Positions 17,019-26,724 of a stretch of DNA of 64,000 nucleotides are shown here, one piece after another. The translations under genes were made by a program, and so were the position numbers. The first letter of the stretch is position 1, and each line of letters starts with the position of its first letter. The notes under the pieces were generated by a model that saw nothing but the letters and a program-made list of their open reading frames with translations, ran no database searches and was not told where the DNA came from. The stretch comes from Bacteroidales bacterium (lineage in GTDB: Bacteria; Bacteroidota; Bacteroidia; Bacteroidales; Muribaculaceae): positions 62,001-126,000 of the forward strand of contig SUXH01000001.1 of the NCBI GenBank assembly GCA_015061055.1. The letters run 5' to 3'.

Positions 17019-18968
17019 ATGATTTCGATACAAGGATTATCGGTAGAATTTAGTAGTAAATCGCTGTTTAGCGATATAAGCTATGTAATAAATAAAAAAG
17101 ATAAAATAGCATTAGTAGGCAAAAATGGAGCAGGTAAGTCTACAATGCTTAAAATAATAGCAGGTTTACAGCAACCTACTCGTGGTATTGTTGCTGTGCA
17201 GAATAATATAGTGGTGGGTTATCTGCCACAACAAATGGTGCTTGCCGATACTAAGACAGTGCGTGATGATGTGAGTGAAGCCTTCAATCATATTACTAAG
17301 TTAAATGATGATATAAAAAAACTTAATGAAGAGCTTGGGGAACGCACCGACTATGAAAGTGAGGATTATCACAAGTTGATAGATCGCTTGACTCATTTGA
17401 CTGAAATTTCGAATTATTATAATTCGGAAAATAGTGAAGCAGAAATGGAAAAGACCCTTATGGGGCTTGGCTTTTCTCGTGCTGATTTTGACCGTCCAAC
17501 AGCAGAGTTTAGCGGAGGCTGGCGAATGCGCATAGAGCTAGCCAAACTATTGCTTCGTAAACCAGATGTGTTGCTTCTTGATGAGCCTACTAATCACCTG
17601 GATATAGAATCGATTCAGTGGCTTGAAAATTTCTTGGCAACTAAGGCTGATGCTGTGATGTTGGTATCGCATGACCGAGCTTTTATAGATAATGTAACGA
17701 ATCGTACGATAGAAATTTCTTGTGGGAAGATATATGATTATTCGGTAAATTACACACGATTTGAGGAGTTGCGCAAGGAACGAGTAGAACAGCAGATGCG
17801 TGCATATCTTAATCAACAAAAAGAAATTAAGGATATTGAGGATTTTATTGAACGTTTTCGATATAAACCAACAAAGGCAATACAAGTGCAGAGTCGTATC
17901 AAGCAACTTGAAAAAATAGAACGTATTGAAGTTGATGAGATCGATAATTCGCATATTAATCTAAAATTTCCGCCAGCACCTCGTTCGGGTGATTATCCTA
18001 TAATAGCAGAAGATGTTAGAAAGCAATATGGAGAACATCTCGTGTTTCAAAATGCAACATTTACCATTAAACGTGGAGAAAAGGTTGCATTTGTAGGAAA
18101 AAATGGCGAAGGTAAATCGACACTTATAAAGTGTATAATGAATGAGATTCCATATGACGGGACGTTAAAACTTGGTCATAATGTAAAAATAGGATATTTT
18201 GCGCAGAATCAAGCACAATTACTTGATGGAGAAATAACAGTGTTTGATACAATAGATCATGTGGCGGTAGGAGATATACGCACAAAGATTCGCGATATAC
18301 TTGGCGCATTTATGTTTGGTGGAGAGGCTTCGGATAAGAAAGTGAAGGTGCTTTCGGGAGGGGAAAAGACTCGATTGGCAATGATTCGTTTATTGCTTGA
18401 ACCTGTAAATTTGTTGATACTTGATGAGCCTACCAATCATTTGGATATGAAAACAAAGGATGTGCTTAAAGCTGCCTTAAAGGATTTTGATGGTACGATT
18501 ATAGTGGTATCGCACGATCGTGATTTCTTGAATGGTCTTGTAGATAAAGTGTATGAGTTTGGCGGAGGAAAGGTCCGTGAATTTCTTGGGGGAATCTATG
18601 AATTTCTTGATTATAAGAATATGGATTCACTGCGAGAACTTGAGAAAAAAAGTGAGTTGAAATTGTCGAACTCACCAACAAAGAAACTTGAAGAAAAGCA
18701 GAGCTTTTCGGGGGGTAAATTGAGCTATGCAGAGCAAAAAGAACGAGAAAAAAATATCAGAAAAGCAGAGAAATTGGTATTAGACTTTGAAAATAAAATT
18801 GCTGAAATAGAAAAGCAGATTGCTGAAATAGAAAAGACGCTCGCATCGGGAGAATCAGTTGGTTTCGATGTGTATTCAAAACATGCTGAATTGCAAAGTC
18901 AACTTGAAAAAACTATGAGTGAATGGGAACTTGCTTGCGAAGAAGTTGAAAAAATCAAAGTACAGTAA
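17019..18968 (+). CDS. ABC-F family ATP-binding cassette protein (Uup/EttA-like)
   Basis: 649 residues, two ABC domains in one chain and no membrane segments. Domain 1: Walker A GKNGAGKST (~38), signature FSGGWRMRIELA, Walker B VLLLDEPTNHLD. Domain 2: Walker A GKNGEGKST (~355), signature LSGGEKTRLAM, Walker B LLILDEPTNHLD. A charged inter-domain linker (~245-310) and a C-terminal coiled coil (~575-649) are typical of Uup. ABC-F proteins act on ribosomes, resolving stalls or protecting from antibiotics; nothing here marks it as a resistance factor. Unusually good Shine-Dalgarno for this genome. Confidence 0.92.
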   Translation: MISIQGLSVEFSSKSLFSDISYVINKKDKIALVGKNGAGKSTMLKIIAGLQQPTRGIVAVQNNIVVGYLPQQMVLADTKTVRDDVSEAFNHITKLNDDIKKLNEELGERTDYESEDYHKLIDRLTHLTEISNYYNSENSEAEMEKTLMGLGFSRADFDRPTAEFSGGWRMRIELAKLLLRKPDVLLLDEPTNHLDIESIQWLENFLATKADAVMLVSHDRAFIDNVTNRTIEISCGKIYDYSVNYTRFEELRKERVEQQMRAYLNQQKEIKDIEDFIERFRYKPTKAIQVQSRIKQLEKIERIEVDEIDNSHINLKFPPAPRSGDYPIIAEDVRKQYGEHLVFQNATFTIKRGEKVAFVGKNGEGKSTLIKCIMNEIPYDGTLKLGHNVKIGYFAQNQAQLLDGEITVFDTIDHVAVGDIRTKIRDILGAFMFGGEASDKKVKVLSGGEKTRLAMIRLLLEPVNLLILDEPTNHLDMKTKDVLKAALKDFDGTIIVVSHDRDFLNGLVDKVYEFGGGKVREFLGGIYEFLDYKNMDSLRELEKKSELKLSNSPTKKLEEKQSFSGGKLSYAEQKEREKNIRKAEKLVLDFENKIAEIEKQIAEIEKTLASGESVGFDVYSKHAELQSQLEKTMSEWELACEEVEKIKVQ

Positions 18969-19003
18969 TTATATAAATATAATCATAAATAAAATATTAA
19001 AGA

Positions 19004-21037
19004 ATGAAAAAGTTAAACTATTTATTAATTTCGCTGACGATGACAATAATGTGTATGAGTTGTGGCGAAGGTGCAGAAAAGCCAAAGGGAGTAGATAGAG
19101 CTAATCTTGATGAAACAGTAGCACCGGGAGATGATTTTTATCAGTATGCTTGTGGTGGTTGGATTAAAAACAATCCACTTCAACCACAATATTCTCGATT
19201 TGGTCAGTTTGACCTTATGGCAGAGAATAACAAAGAACAGCTAAGAGAGTTGGTTCAAGGACTTGCAAAGCAAGAAAATAATGATGGGTCGGTAGCTCAA
19301 AAAGTAAATGACCTATATTTACAAGGTCTTGATAGTGTTCGTTTGAATAAAGAAGGAGCGTCGTCAATTAGTGCTGATTTGGAGAAAATTAACGTAGCTA
19401 CCAAAACGGAATTTATGGAAGTTATAGCATGGATGCATTCTGAAGGCATTGCATCACCTTTCTTTAATGAAGGTGTTGATGCTGATTTGATGAACTCAAA
19501 TGAAAATGTGCTATATTTTATGGAATCGGGTAGAGGTCTTGGAGAACGAGATTACTATCTTGAAGATGACGAAAATTCAGTGAAGATACGTAATGCTTAT
19601 GTTGATTATTTGAAGAAAATATACACATTGTCGGGTTATGATGAAAAGCGTGCTGAAGAGGCTACAGCAAATGTGATGAAGATAGAAACAGCTCTTGCAA
19701 AAGTGGCTATGAATCGCGAAGAACAACGTAACATAGCCGGTCAATATAATCCATATACGTATGCACAATTGAAGAAGGATTATCCAAATATCGGTTGGGA
19801 TGTGTTAATGAATAGTTTAGGTTTAGCAAATGTTGAAAATGTGATTGTAGGACAACCACGTAGTTTTGCTGAAGTGAATAAATTGCTCGGTGTTTTGAGT
19901 GAACAAGAAATTAAGGATTATTTGTCCGCTTGTTATATTCGCTCGGCTGCATCTTATTTGAGTGATGAGTATGTTGATGCTAAGTTTGAGCTATATGGTA
20001 AAGCTATGTCGGGCAAGAAAGAACAAGAACCACGATGGAAGCGTGCATTGGCAGTTCCAAACGGGTTGTTAGGAATGGCTGTAGGTCAATTGTATGTAGA
20101 GAAGTATTTTGCAGGTGAGTCGAAGATGAAAATGCTTATGCTTGTTGATAATTTGAAATCTTCACTTAGCGAACATATCAAGAATCTTACATGGATGACT
20201 GATGAAACAAAGGCAAACGCTCTTGCAAAGTTGAATAAGTTTAAGGTGAAGATTGGTTATCCTGACACATGGAAAGATTATAGCTCAATTAATGTTGATA
20301 AGAATGATTATTATTGGTCAAATATTAAGAAGGCTATGAAATGGCATGCAGAAGATAATATAGCTAAATATGGAAAGCCTGTAGATAAAGAAGAGTGGCT
20401 GATGACACCTCAAACAGTGAATGCTTATTATAATCCTACAACAAATGAAATTTGTTTCCCTGCGGGAATTCTTCAGGCTCCTTATTTTGATGTTAATGCT
20501 GATGATGCAAGTAATTATGGCGCAATTGGTGTGGTAATTGGTCATGAAATGACACATGGGTTTGATGATCAAGGTCGACAATTTGACAAAGAAGGAAATA
20601 TGATTGATTGGTGGACAGAAGAAGATGCCAAGAAATTTACAGAATTGACAGATATACTTGTAGCTCAATTTGATTCAATAGAGGTGGCAGATGGAGTTAA
20701 TGCAAATGGACGTTATACACTTGGTGAAAATATAGCAGATCAAGGAGGTCTTAGGGTGGCATATACGGCATTCAAGAGAACTGCACAGGGGCAAAGTGAG
20801 GACCTTATTGACGGATTTACTTCCGATCAAAGATTTTATCTTGCATATGCTAATGTATGGGCCGCTAATATTACCGATCAAGAAGTGTTGCTTCGTACAA
20901 AGACTGATGTTCATTCTTTAGGAAAATGGCGTGTGAATGCAACACTCCGTAATATAGATACGTTCTTTAAAGCTTTTGGCATAAAAGAAGGCGACCCAAT
21001 GTATCGTAGTGAAGACGAACGAGTGATTATATGGTAA
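19004..21037 (+). CDS. M13 family metallopeptidase (neprilysin/PepO-like), lipoprotein
   Basis: 677 residues. The signal peptide ends in a lipobox (MCMSC, then GEG), so an envelope lipoprotein is predicted. N-terminal M13 region begins PGDDFYQYACGGWIKNNP. The catalytic site is in the C-terminal third: VIGHEMTHGFDDQG with the two zinc His and the catalytic Glu, then ENIADQGG with the Glu ligand and Asp, and the substrate-binding VNATLRN. It cleaves small peptides on the N-side of hydrophobic residues. Follows the ABC-F gene by 35 bp and is closed by a terminator. Confidence 0.95.
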   Translation: MKKLNYLLISLTMTIMCMSCGEGAEKPKGVDRANLDETVAPGDDFYQYACGGWIKNNPLQPQYSRFGQFDLMAENNKEQLRELVQGLAKQENNDGSVAQKVNDLYLQGLDSVRLNKEGASSISADLEKINVATKTEFMEVIAWMHSEGIASPFFNEGVDADLMNSNENVLYFMESGRGLGERDYYLEDDENSVKIRNAYVDYLKKIYTLSGYDEKRAEEATANVMKIETALAKVAMNREEQRNIAGQYNPYTYAQLKKDYPNIGWDVLMNSLGLANVENVIVGQPRSFAEVNKLLGVLSEQEIKDYLSACYIRSAASYLSDEYVDAKFELYGKAMSGKKEQEPRWKRALAVPNGLLGMAVGQLYVEKYFAGESKMKMLMLVDNLKSSLSEHIKNLTWMTDETKANALAKLNKFKVKIGYPDTWKDYSSINVDKNDYYWSNIKKAMKWHAEDNIAKYGKPVDKEEWLMTPQTVNAYYNPTTNEICFPAGILQAPYFDVNADDASNYGAIGVVIGHEMTHGFDDQGRQFDKEGNMIDWWTEEDAKKFTELTDILVAQFDSIEVADGVNANGRYTLGENIADQGGLRVAYTAFKRTAQGQSEDLIDGFTSDQRFYLAYANVWAANITDQEVLLRTKTDVHSLGKWRVNATLRNIDTFFKAFGIKEGDPMYRSEDERVIIW

Positions 21038-21078
21038 AACTAGATGAGTTTGTGTAAATTTAAATAACAAAGAATTAA

Positions 21079-21104
21079 AATCCTCCTAATAAGGGGGATT
21101 TTTT
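21079..21104 (+). terminator. Terminator after the M13 peptidase gene
   Basis: AATCCTCCT / AGGGGGATT hairpin, one wobble, followed by a T6 tract. Confidence 0.85.
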
Positions 21105-21275
21105 GTTGCTATAAGGAGATATAATTATATTAGAAGAAGTAAAATATGTATTTGGGTTTTATAATAATGTTTTCTTTCTTTGATAAATTGTAGTATATAT
21201 GTGATGTGTTTAAAAATCAAATATGATGTGAAATATTTTTTTGATGTAATGGTAATGAGATTGAAAGTTTTTACG

Positions 21276-21283
21276 TATATTTG
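21276..21283 (+). promoter_or_regulatory. -7 element for the dnaN operon
   Basis: TATATTTG matches TAnnTTTG; no TTTG at the expected -33 distance. It would give a leader of about 70-75 nt before dnaN. Confidence 0.5.
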
Positions 21284-21361
21284 TAAAATCTTATATAATG
21301 TGGGAATGTGTGCTTGCGTTATATGAGAAATAGAATGTAAATAATTTAAAATAAGGCATAT

Positions 21362-22477
21362 ATGAGATTTAATATTTCAAGTAAGAATTTGCTTGCACAT
21401 TTGAGCTTGGTGAGCAAAGTGGTTAATTCAAAGAATAGTATTTCTATTCTTGACAATTTTTTGTTTGAATTGAATGAAGAGCAATTGGTTATAACTGGTA
21501 GTGATTCTGAAACTACGCTTTCAACTCGAGTAGATGTTGTGGAAGGTGAAGGAGAAGGCAAATTTGCTGTAAATGTAAAGAAACTACTTGATTTGCTAAA
21601 GGAATTGCCTGATCAACCATTGCAATTTGAAGTAGATGACAATACTTTTGAAATTGTTATCACATATATGAATGGCCAGTATAATTTTGTTGGGATCGAT
21701 GGCAATGAGTTCCCTCGTCGTAGTGCTATAGATGTAGCAGCAAAGACTTATACTATTGATGTGAAGGAAATCTTGGCGGGTATCGATCATACATTGTTTG
21801 CATCAGGAACAGATGAATTGCACCCAATAATGATGAGTGTTTTTTGGAATATAACACCAGAAAATGTAACATTTGTTGCTACTGATACTCACAAACTTGT
21901 GCGTTATACAAACAATCGTATTCAAACAGGTGTTGAAGACTCGTTTATATTGCCAACTAAGCCTGCTAATATTCTTAAATCGGTGTTGGTTAAAGCGGAA
22001 GGTGATGTGAAAATATCTACTGATGCCAAGGGGGCTATTTTTGAATCATCATCGTTTACGTTAAGTTGTCGTTTTGTGAATGGAACATATCCAAAGTACA
22101 ATTCGGTAATTCCACAGAATAATCCATATAAATTGGTTGTAGATCGTGTGTCATTGTTGAATGCGATACGTCGTGTGTCGGTGTTTGCGAATGCTTCGGG
22201 ATTAGTTATTTTCCAATTGAAGGAGAATGAAATTTATATGAAGGCGGAAGATCGTGAATTTTCGACAATGGCAGAAGAAAGGATGATGTGTGATTATCAA
22301 GGAGAAGAAATGCTAATTGGTTTCAATAACACAAAGATGATAGATGTATTGAATAATATTAGTTCGGATACTATGGTAATTACTTTGTCGGGTCCATCTC
22401 GTGCCGGTGTATTCTTACCCGAAACACAAGAAGACGGAGAAGAAATGCTTGTATTGTTGATGCCAATGATGGTGTAA
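21362..22477 (+). CDS. dnaN: DNA polymerase III beta sliding clamp
   Basis: 371 residues, typical length with three clamp domains of about 120 residues. The dimeric ring tethers the replicative polymerase and other partners to DNA. Recognisable parts: MRFNISSKNLLAHLSLVSKVVNSKN at the start, the loop FVGIDGNEFPR, VATDTHKLVRY, and a C-terminal LVLLMPMMV as the usual partner-binding pocket strand. First gene of a plus-strand cluster that continues with an epsilon-like exonuclease (19 bp on), porD, recN and rlmB. Confidence 0.97.
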   Translation: MRFNISSKNLLAHLSLVSKVVNSKNSISILDNFLFELNEEQLVITGSDSETTLSTRVDVVEGEGEGKFAVNVKKLLDLLKELPDQPLQFEVDDNTFEIVITYMNGQYNFVGIDGNEFPRRSAIDVAAKTYTIDVKEILAGIDHTLFASGTDELHPIMMSVFWNITPENVTFVATDTHKLVRYTNNRIQTGVEDSFILPTKPANILKSVLVKAEGDVKISTDAKGAIFESSSFTLSCRFVNGTYPKYNSVIPQNNPYKLVVDRVSLLNAIRRVSVFANASGLVIFQLKENEIYMKAEDREFSTMAEERMMCDYQGEEMLIGFNNTKMIDVLNNISSDTMVITLSGPSRAGVFLPETQEDGEEMLVLLMPMMV

Positions 22478-22496
22478 AGAATCAGGGGGATAGTTA

Positions 22497-23258
22497 ATGA
22501 ATCTCAATTTAAGAAATCCAATAATCTTTTTTGACCTTGAAACCACAGGAGTGAACATTACTCATGATAAGATAGTGGAGATATCTTATATAAAAGTATA
22601 TCCTAATGGTGTAGAGGAAGATAAGACAATAAGAGTAAATCCTGGAAGGCATATTCCGGAAGAAGCAACGGCAGTGCATCACATTACAGATGAAGATGTG
22701 AAAGATGCTCCGTTGTTTGGCCAAATAGCGAAGGAACTCAGTCGAGTATTTGAAGGGTGTGATATCGCCGGATTTAATAGTAATCGATTTGATATACCTT
22801 TACTTGCAGAAGAATTTCTTAATGCCGGAGTAACTATAGATTTGTCGAAAAGGAAATTTGTCGATGTACAGACTATTTTCCACAAAATGGAACAACGTAC
22901 ATTAGTGGCTGCATATAAGTTCTATTGTGGTAAAGATTTGAATGATGCACATTCAGCAAGTGCTGACACTCGGGCAACATACGAAGTGCTTAAGGCTCAA
23001 CTTGACAGATATTCAGACTTGAAGAATGATGTTGAATACTTGTCGGATTTCTCATCTCAGAAGAAGAATGTAGACCTGATGGGGCGTATTGTATATAATG
23101 AGAAACAACAAGAAGTGTTTAATTTCGGAAAATATAAAGGTGTTTCGGTGGAAGAAGTGTTACGTAAGGACCAAGGATATTATGCTTGGATGATGCAAGG
23201 TGATTTTGCACAAGATACGAAACGCGTTCTTACTCAGATAAAACTGAGAATGAAATAA
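22497..23258 (+). CDS. DnaQ-like 3'-5' exonuclease (DNA polymerase III epsilon-type)
   Basis: 253 residues. DEDDh exonuclease: motif I FFDLETTGVN, motif II region GFNSNRFDIPLL, motif III NDAHSASADTRATYEVL, giving the four acidic residues and the His. A C-terminal segment (about 200-253, VFNFGKYKGVSVEEVL...YYAWMMQGDF) is the small 'quorum-like' DUF3820-type module often fused to these proteins in Bacteroidetes. Proofreading or repair role is inferred. 19 bp after dnaN. Confidence 0.92.
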   Translation: MNLNLRNPIIFFDLETTGVNITHDKIVEISYIKVYPNGVEEDKTIRVNPGRHIPEEATAVHHITDEDVKDAPLFGQIAKELSRVFEGCDIAGFNSNRFDIPLLAEEFLNAGVTIDLSKRKFVDVQTIFHKMEQRTLVAAYKFYCGKDLNDAHSASADTRATYEVLKAQLDRYSDLKNDVEYLSDFSSQKKNVDLMGRIVYNEKQQEVFNFGKYKGVSVEEVLRKDQGYYAWMMQGDFAQDTKRVLTQIKLRMK

Positions 23259-23283
23259 TATTAATCGGATAAGTGTGGAATAA

Positions 23284-24210
23284 GTGAAAAAGATACTTTG
23301 CAGAAAAATATTAGCATTAGTAATAATTTGCGCATATAGCTTTATGTGTAGTGTATATGCACAAGAATTAAATTGTAGTGTAGAGATAAATTCTGATCAA
23401 GTGCAAGGTAGTAATAAAGAGGTGTTTACTACTTTGCAACAATCCATTGCAGATTATATGAACACTACAAAGTGGACTGATGCTCAGTTTTATGCAAATG
23501 AGAAGATAGAATGTAAATTATTTTTTACGATTAAATCGTATGATGAAAGTAATGTGGTGGTGGGAGATTTGCAGATACAGTCAAACAGACCTGTTTACAA
23601 TTCAACTTATACTACTACTATATTCAATTTCAAAGATACTAAGGTTGAATTTTCTTATGCATTGAACGAGCCTTTGATATTTTCGGAAAATACGATGGAG
23701 AGTAATCTTACGGCAATCTTGAACTTTTATGCTTATATGATTTTAGCACTTGATTTTGATACGTTCTCATTGCGAGGAGGTGATCCTTATTATGAAAAAG
23801 CTGCAAATGTAGTGAGGTTGGCTCAAAGTACGGGAGAAAGTGGTTGGAAAGCTTTTGAAGATACCAAAAACAGAAGTGCAGTATTAAGTGCATATTATGA
23901 TAAAAATACGTCACTTATTAGGGATATTATGTATCAGTATCATAGAAAGGGTCTTGATGAAATGGTTCTTGGTGTTAATAAAGGAAGGGCAGTAATAACA
24001 AGCTCCTTAGAATCGTTGAAGAAGATTTATGATACAGCTCCGATGTCGGTATGTCTTTCTATTTTTAAGGATTCAAAACTTGATGAACTTGTAAATGTGT
24101 ATTCCCAAGCACCATCAACCGAAAAGGAGAAAGTATATGAACTGCTATATCCACTTTATCCCACAGAGAATACAAGATTGGAGAAAATAAAATCAACGGA
24201 AACAAAATAA
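23284..24210 (+). CDS. porD: PorD/DUF4835 family protein, type IX secretion
   Basis: 308 residues, starting at GTG (23284), which alone leaves the signal peptide complete (MKKILCRKILALVII...VYAQE). The mature protein is mixed alpha/beta with ELNCSVEINSDQVQGSNKEVF, the typical DUF4835 opening, and DPYYEKAANVVRLAQSTGESGWKAFED. The family is annotated as a periplasmic component associated with the type IX secretion system; its exact job is not settled. Supports T9SS being present, which fits the C-terminal sorting signal of the LRR/MBG protein at 2100-4484. It directly follows the exonuclease gene, where I expected coaBC. Confidence 0.88.
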   Translation: MKKILCRKILALVIICAYSFMCSVYAQELNCSVEINSDQVQGSNKEVFTTLQQSIADYMNTTKWTDAQFYANEKIECKLFFTIKSYDESNVVVGDLQIQSNRPVYNSTYTTTIFNFKDTKVEFSYALNEPLIFSENTMESNLTAILNFYAYMILALDFDTFSLRGGDPYYEKAANVVRLAQSTGESGWKAFEDTKNRSAVLSAYYDKNTSLIRDIMYQYHRKGLDEMVLGVNKGRAVITSSLESLKKIYDTAPMSVCLSIFKDSKLDELVNVYSQAPSTEKEKVYELLYPLYPTENTRLEKIKSTETK

Positions 24211-24219
24211 GAATCAAAA

Positions 24220-25878
24220 ATGCTTACGCATCTATTGATAACAAATTATGCACTAATAGATAATCTTGAAATTGAATTTAAGAAAGGATTAACTATTATT
24301 ACCGGAGAAACAGGTGCGGGAAAATCTATAATATTAGGAGCTTTATCGCTAATATTAGGTGAGCGAGCTGACTTAAAGGTGATTCGTAAGGTAGAAAGTA
24401 AGTCGGTTATTGAAGCAACATTCAATATAGAAGCATACGACAGATTGGAATCTTTCTTTGAGCAGAATGATATAGAGTATTATGGTAATGAATGTATTTT
24501 GCGAAGAGAAATTTATTCAAATGGTCGATCAAGGGCATTTATAAATGATAGTCCTGTAACATTGTCTGTTCTAAGAGATTTAACATTAAGATTAATAGAT
24601 ATACACTCTCAGCATAGTAATATGTTGTTGAGAGAAGAGGACTATCAATTAAACATAATAGACAGTGTATCGAATAATGAGGTTATACGTGCTGAGTATG
24701 CTGAGTTGTTCTCAAAATATAAATGCCTTAAGGCGGAGATTCTCGCATTAAAGGCGGAGTATGAAAAGAATCGTGCAGAGGAGGATTATATACAATTTCA
24801 ACTATCGCAAATTTCTGAATTGAAATTGCAGGAAAATGAAGATATAGAACTTGAGCGTGAACAAATGCGATTGTCGAATGTAAATGAGATAAAACAATGC
24901 TTGTGGAGTGCCTCATCAATGATACAAGATGAAGAAAATTCGATTATATCTAAAATGTCGACTATAATGAGAGGCTTTTCTCAGATAGAGGGAGTAGATG
25001 CAAATTTGAAAGAGCTTTCGGAGCGTTTGCAGTCGATGATAATTGAGCTAAAAGATTTTGGACGCACAATTAATTTGATTCAAGACTCTTATGTAGATAA
25101 TCCATTGGAATTGGAAAGAGTTACGGAGCGTTTAAATAGTATTTATGATTTAGAAAATAAGCATAAGTTGTCGAGTGTAAACGAAATAATCGCTTTACAA
25201 CACTACTATAAAGAAAAAATAGCTAAGTTGACAAACTCAGAAGAGGAAATAAATCGTTTGGAGATTGAATTGGCTAAAGTTGAGCACGATGCATTAAATA
25301 AAGCTCAAGAATTATCTCAATCACGAAAAAAAGGAGCTGAGATATTCAAAGAAATACTGAAAGAAACAGCAACGCCATTAGGCATGAAGAACTTGAGGTT
25401 TGAATTGGAATTTAGTGAATGTGAATTATATGCGCAGGGTATAGATAAAGTGAAATTCTTGTTTGCATTCAATAAGCAACAACAGTTAATGCCAATTGAA
25501 AGTACTGCATCGGGAGGTGAATTATCGCGTGTGATGCTAAGTATAAAAGCTATTATAGCACAAAATATGCAACTGCCAACAATTATATTTGATGAAGTGG
25601 ATACAGGAGTATCGGGTGAAATAGCTCATAAGATGGGTGAGATGATGTGTGGCATATCGAAAAATATACAAGTTATAGCAATTACACATCTACCACAAGT
25701 TGCAGTTATAGGAGATAATCATTTAAGAGTGTATAAGGCAGATAGTGATGAAGCTACTTATACCTCAATATGTGAATTGTCGAAAGATGAGCGAGTAGAA
25801 GAAATAGCGCGAATGCTCAGTGGAAAAGAGATTGATGCTGCTGCTATAAATAATGCTCGATCGTTGTTGGGTTTTTAA
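24220..25878 (+). CDS. recN: DNA repair ATPase RecN
   Basis: 552 residues, normal length. SMC-like protein acting at double-strand breaks. Walker A GETGAGKS near residue 30, two coiled-coil arms (about 150-350), then the signature STASGGELSRVMLSIKAI and Walker B TIIFDEVDTGVSGEIA in the C-terminal head. Starts 9 bp after porD and its stop TAA overlaps the ATG of rlmB by one base, so translation is probably coupled. Confidence 0.97.
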   Translation: MLTHLLITNYALIDNLEIEFKKGLTIITGETGAGKSIILGALSLILGERADLKVIRKVESKSVIEATFNIEAYDRLESFFEQNDIEYYGNECILRREIYSNGRSRAFINDSPVTLSVLRDLTLRLIDIHSQHSNMLLREEDYQLNIIDSVSNNEVIRAEYAELFSKYKCLKAEILALKAEYEKNRAEEDYIQFQLSQISELKLQENEDIELEREQMRLSNVNEIKQCLWSASSMIQDEENSIISKMSTIMRGFSQIEGVDANLKELSERLQSMIIELKDFGRTINLIQDSYVDNPLELERVTERLNSIYDLENKHKLSSVNEIIALQHYYKEKIAKLTNSEEEINRLEIELAKVEHDALNKAQELSQSRKKGAEIFKEILKETATPLGMKNLRFELEFSECELYAQGIDKVKFLFAFNKQQQLMPIESTASGGELSRVMLSIKAIIAQNMQLPTIIFDEVDTGVSGEIAHKMGEMMCGISKNIQVIAITHLPQVAVIGDNHLRVYKADSDEATYTSICELSKDERVEEIARMLSGKEIDAAAINNARSLLGF

Positions 25879-26636
25879 TGGAATATAAAAAGAATATGGA
25901 TAAGAGTGATTATATATTTGGTATACGTCCAGTAATTGAGGCTATTGAAGCCGGAAAAGATATTGATAAAATATTGATTAAAAAGGATTTGAGCGGAGAA
26001 CTTGTGAACGAGTTGTATGATTTAGTAAAGGAGTACAGAATATTAATTCAAAGAGTTCCACTTGAAAAAATAAATAGAATTACAAAAAAGAATCATCAGG
26101 GAGTGCTTGCTATATTGTCGTCGGTTACTTATAATAATATAAGTAATGTGATGCCTGAGATATATGAAGCAGGAGAGATGCCATTTCTTGTAGCTCTTAA
26201 TGGAGTTACTGATGTACGAAATTTTGGAGCAATTGCGCGTACTTGTGAGTGTGCCGGTGTTGATGCAATCGTAATTCCGGAGCGACATAGTGTGTCGGTA
26301 AGTGGAGATGCAATGAAAACATCGGCTGGAGCATTGAATTATGTACAGGTGTGTCGTGAACATAGTTTGCAAGGAGCATTGAACTACTTAAAAGCTAATG
26401 GATGTAAGATTGTTGGCGCTTCGGGTAAAACAGATAGGTTATATACTGATGTTGATTATACTGTACCTATAGTGATAGTAATGGGTGCAGAAGATAAGGG
26501 ATTGGATCCTGAAGTAGAATCTGTGTGCGATGAACTTGTTACAATACCTGAATTTGGAAAGATAAATTCATTGAATGTATCGGTAGCAGCGGGTGTGCTG
26601 ATGTATGAAGTGGTGCGCCAACGTAATAAAAAATAG
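25878..26636 (+). CDS. rlmB: 23S rRNA (guanosine-2'-O-)-methyltransferase RlmB
   Basis: 252 residues. SpoU/TrmH-type knotted methyltransferase. N-terminal substrate-binding domain (DYIFGIRPVIEAIEAG), then the SPOUT domain with NGVTDVRNFGAIARTCECAG, KTSAGALNYV, VMGAEDKGLDPEV and the C-terminal NSLNVSVAAGVLMYE, which form the SAM knot. The ATG at 25878 overlaps recN's stop; a second in-frame ATG at 25896 (MDKSDYIFG) better matches usual N-termini and is a realistic alternative. Last gene of the dnaN cluster. Confidence 0.95.
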   Translation: MEYKKNMDKSDYIFGIRPVIEAIEAGKDIDKILIKKDLSGELVNELYDLVKEYRILIQRVPLEKINRITKKNHQGVLAILSSVTYNNISNVMPEIYEAGEMPFLVALNGVTDVRNFGAIARTCECAGVDAIVIPERHSVSVSGDAMKTSAGALNYVQVCREHSLQGALNYLKANGCKIVGASGKTDRLYTDVDYTVPIVIVMGAEDKGLDPEVESVCDELVTIPEFGKINSLNVSVAAGVLMYEVVRQRNKK

Positions 26637-26663
26637 CAAAAGATTTAATTACTCATTAAATTG

Positions 26664-26695
26664 CTTGAAATAATAGTTATTTTAAGGTAACTTTG
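26664..26695 (+). promoter_or_regulatory. nusB operon promoter
   Basis: CTTG (26664-26667), 20-bp spacer, TAACTTTG (26688-26695), about 30 bp before the nusB ATG. Confidence 0.65.
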
Positions 26696-26724
26696 CAAAA
26701 TAATAAAAAAATAGAAAAGTATTT

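Larger units (their letters stand above)
21038..21361 (+). other. Intergenic stretch before dnaN
   Basis: Very AT-rich, about 320 bp. It contains the M13-gene terminator (21079-21104) and a -7 promoter element for dnaN (21276-21283). No ORF or repeat seen. Confidence 0.6.

Noticed and set aside
20318-20668. 116-codon minus-strand frame inside the M13 peptidase gene
   Set aside because: Lies opposite the catalytic region of a confident gene and has no family likeness.
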